Shown: piece after piece, positions 5,423 through 5,736 of the stretch
How the letters are laid out: the number at the start of each line of letters is the position of its first letter
Position numbering within the stretch: position 1 is the stretch's first letter
Assembly (NCBI GenBank): GCA_021296165.1
Contig: JAGWAW010000103.1
Coordinates: 1 to 5,736 of the forward strand
Source: Nitrosopumilaceae archaeon
GTDB taxonomy: Archaea > Thermoproteota > Nitrososphaeria > Nitrososphaerales > Nitrosopumilaceae
Length of the DNA: 5,736 bases
Direction of reading: 5' to 3'
The notes under the pieces: generated by a model
Seen by the model: only the letters and a program-made list of their open reading frames with translations
The model's database searches: none
What the model was told of the DNA's origin: nothing
Made by a program: the position numbers and the translations under genes

Positions 5423-5584
5423 GTGCGCGGATTCCCCGTCCGGCCCCAAGCTGGCTGGGTGTTGGCGGACATGCTGCGCGCAACCGGCCGATGGCACCCC
5501 CTATCGATTCCCCGGAGGGGCGTTCAGGCCGCACCTGGGGGCTCCGGCGCGGCCGGCGGATCTTGGGGGATCAGGCCGCGACGC

Positions 5585-5608
5585 TTGGAGAACCCGGACG
5601 TTCTCCGA
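5585..5608 (-). terminator. Hairpin just past the end of the right-hand minus-strand gene
   Basis: GGAGAAC (5587-5593) and GTTCTCC (5600-5606) form a perfect 7-base-pair stem around a CCGGAC loop. A wobble and a T-A pair extend it to nine. It lies one base beyond the stop of the partial minus-strand gene, where a 3'-end RNA structure would sit. There is no T tract, so its function (3'-end formation, stability or a binding site) is uncertain. The rest of the 5396-5609 gap shows no gene or tRNA that I can see. Confidence 0.35.
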
Positions 5609-5609
5609 A

Positions 5610-5736
5610 TCAGGGCATTGGGTAATGCAGGCCCGTCATGGTCCAGTGGTGGTCCCTGGGGGAGTACCCGTCGGTGGTGGCAGGGATGTGCAGCAGGTCG
5701 GCCATGTGCTCGGTGATGACGGCCCCGGCCCTGGTG
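5610..5736 (-). CDS. C-terminal end of an unrecognised protein (partial)
   Basis: The final 41 codons and TGA stop (5612-5610) of a minus-strand gene are visible; the start lies beyond the right edge. I do not recognise the family. The fragment includes AVITEHMADLLHIPATTDGY and ends DHHWTMTGLHYPMP. It has five histidines and no clear membrane segment. The coding call rests on third positions that are almost all G or C in this frame (exceptions are one CCT, one CAT and one CCA), as in the neighbouring genes, and on the sensible amino-acid mix. Plus-strand frames across the same bases give arginine/glycine/tryptophan-rich shadow sequence. The gene is convergent with cobQ across a gap of about 214 bases, so it is not part of that operon. 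Nothing here shows a link to cobalamin. Confidence 0.6.
   Translation of the reverse strand, partial: TRAGAVITEHMADLLHIPATTDGYSPRDHHWTMTGLHYPMP

Noticed and set aside
5402..5716. 104-codon plus-strand frame after cobQ as the missing glutaminase domain or a new gene
   Set aside because: It shows no glutaminase motifs, is rich in Arg, Gly, Trp and Pro, and overlaps the better-supported minus-strand coding end at 5610-5736.

Overview
The window looks like part of a GC-rich ammonia-oxidising archaeon (Thaumarchaeota/Nitrososphaerota), most likely Cenarchaeum symbiosum or a close relative. The archaeal assignment rests on adjacent genes for eL42 (L44e) and eS27 (S27e), the archaeal guanylyltransferase CobY in place of bacterial CobU, and TATA-like boxes about 25-28 bases before start codons, which implies leaderless mRNAs. 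The genus-level guess rests on very high GC combined with a strong preference for the AT-rich isoleucine codon ATA. It is recognition from memory, not a database match.

Layout. Bases 4-460 hold no gene I can assign, only a low-confidence reading frame or gene remnant and two short palindromes. A TATA-like box at 461-470 precedes a two-gene ribosomal protein operon (eL42 at 491-772, eS27 at 769-966). Facing it tail to tail on the minus strand is a three-gene cobalamin operon read in the order cbiB (3213-2248), cobS (2261-1512), cobY (1515-922). The last 45 bases of cobY lie inside eS27. A control region of about 200 bases (3214-3419) separates this operon from a divergent plus-strand pair, cobD (3420-4475) and cobQ (4463-5395). 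A non-coding gap (5396-5609) with two small hairpins follows. Then comes the C-terminal end of an unrecognised minus-strand gene (5610-5736), which runs off the right edge.

The five cobalamin genes cover late steps of adenosylcobalamin synthesis. CobQ amidates the corrin ring to cobyric acid. CobD makes aminopropanol phosphate from threonine phosphate. CbiB joins the two to give adenosylcobinamide phosphate. CobY activates that with GTP, and CobS attaches the lower-ligand riboside. CobT, CbiA/CobB, the adenosyltransferase and the final phosphatase are not in the window. Genes within each operon overlap by 4 to 14 bases.

The most interesting feature is CobQ. It keeps the whole ATP-dependent synthetase domain but stops at 310 residues, without the C-terminal glutamine amidotransferase domain usual in this family. 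In its place is a short tail built from repeated, probably helical units. No reading frame before the next gene could supply the missing domain. Either a separate glutaminase serves it, or it uses free ammonia, which would suit an ammonia oxidiser.
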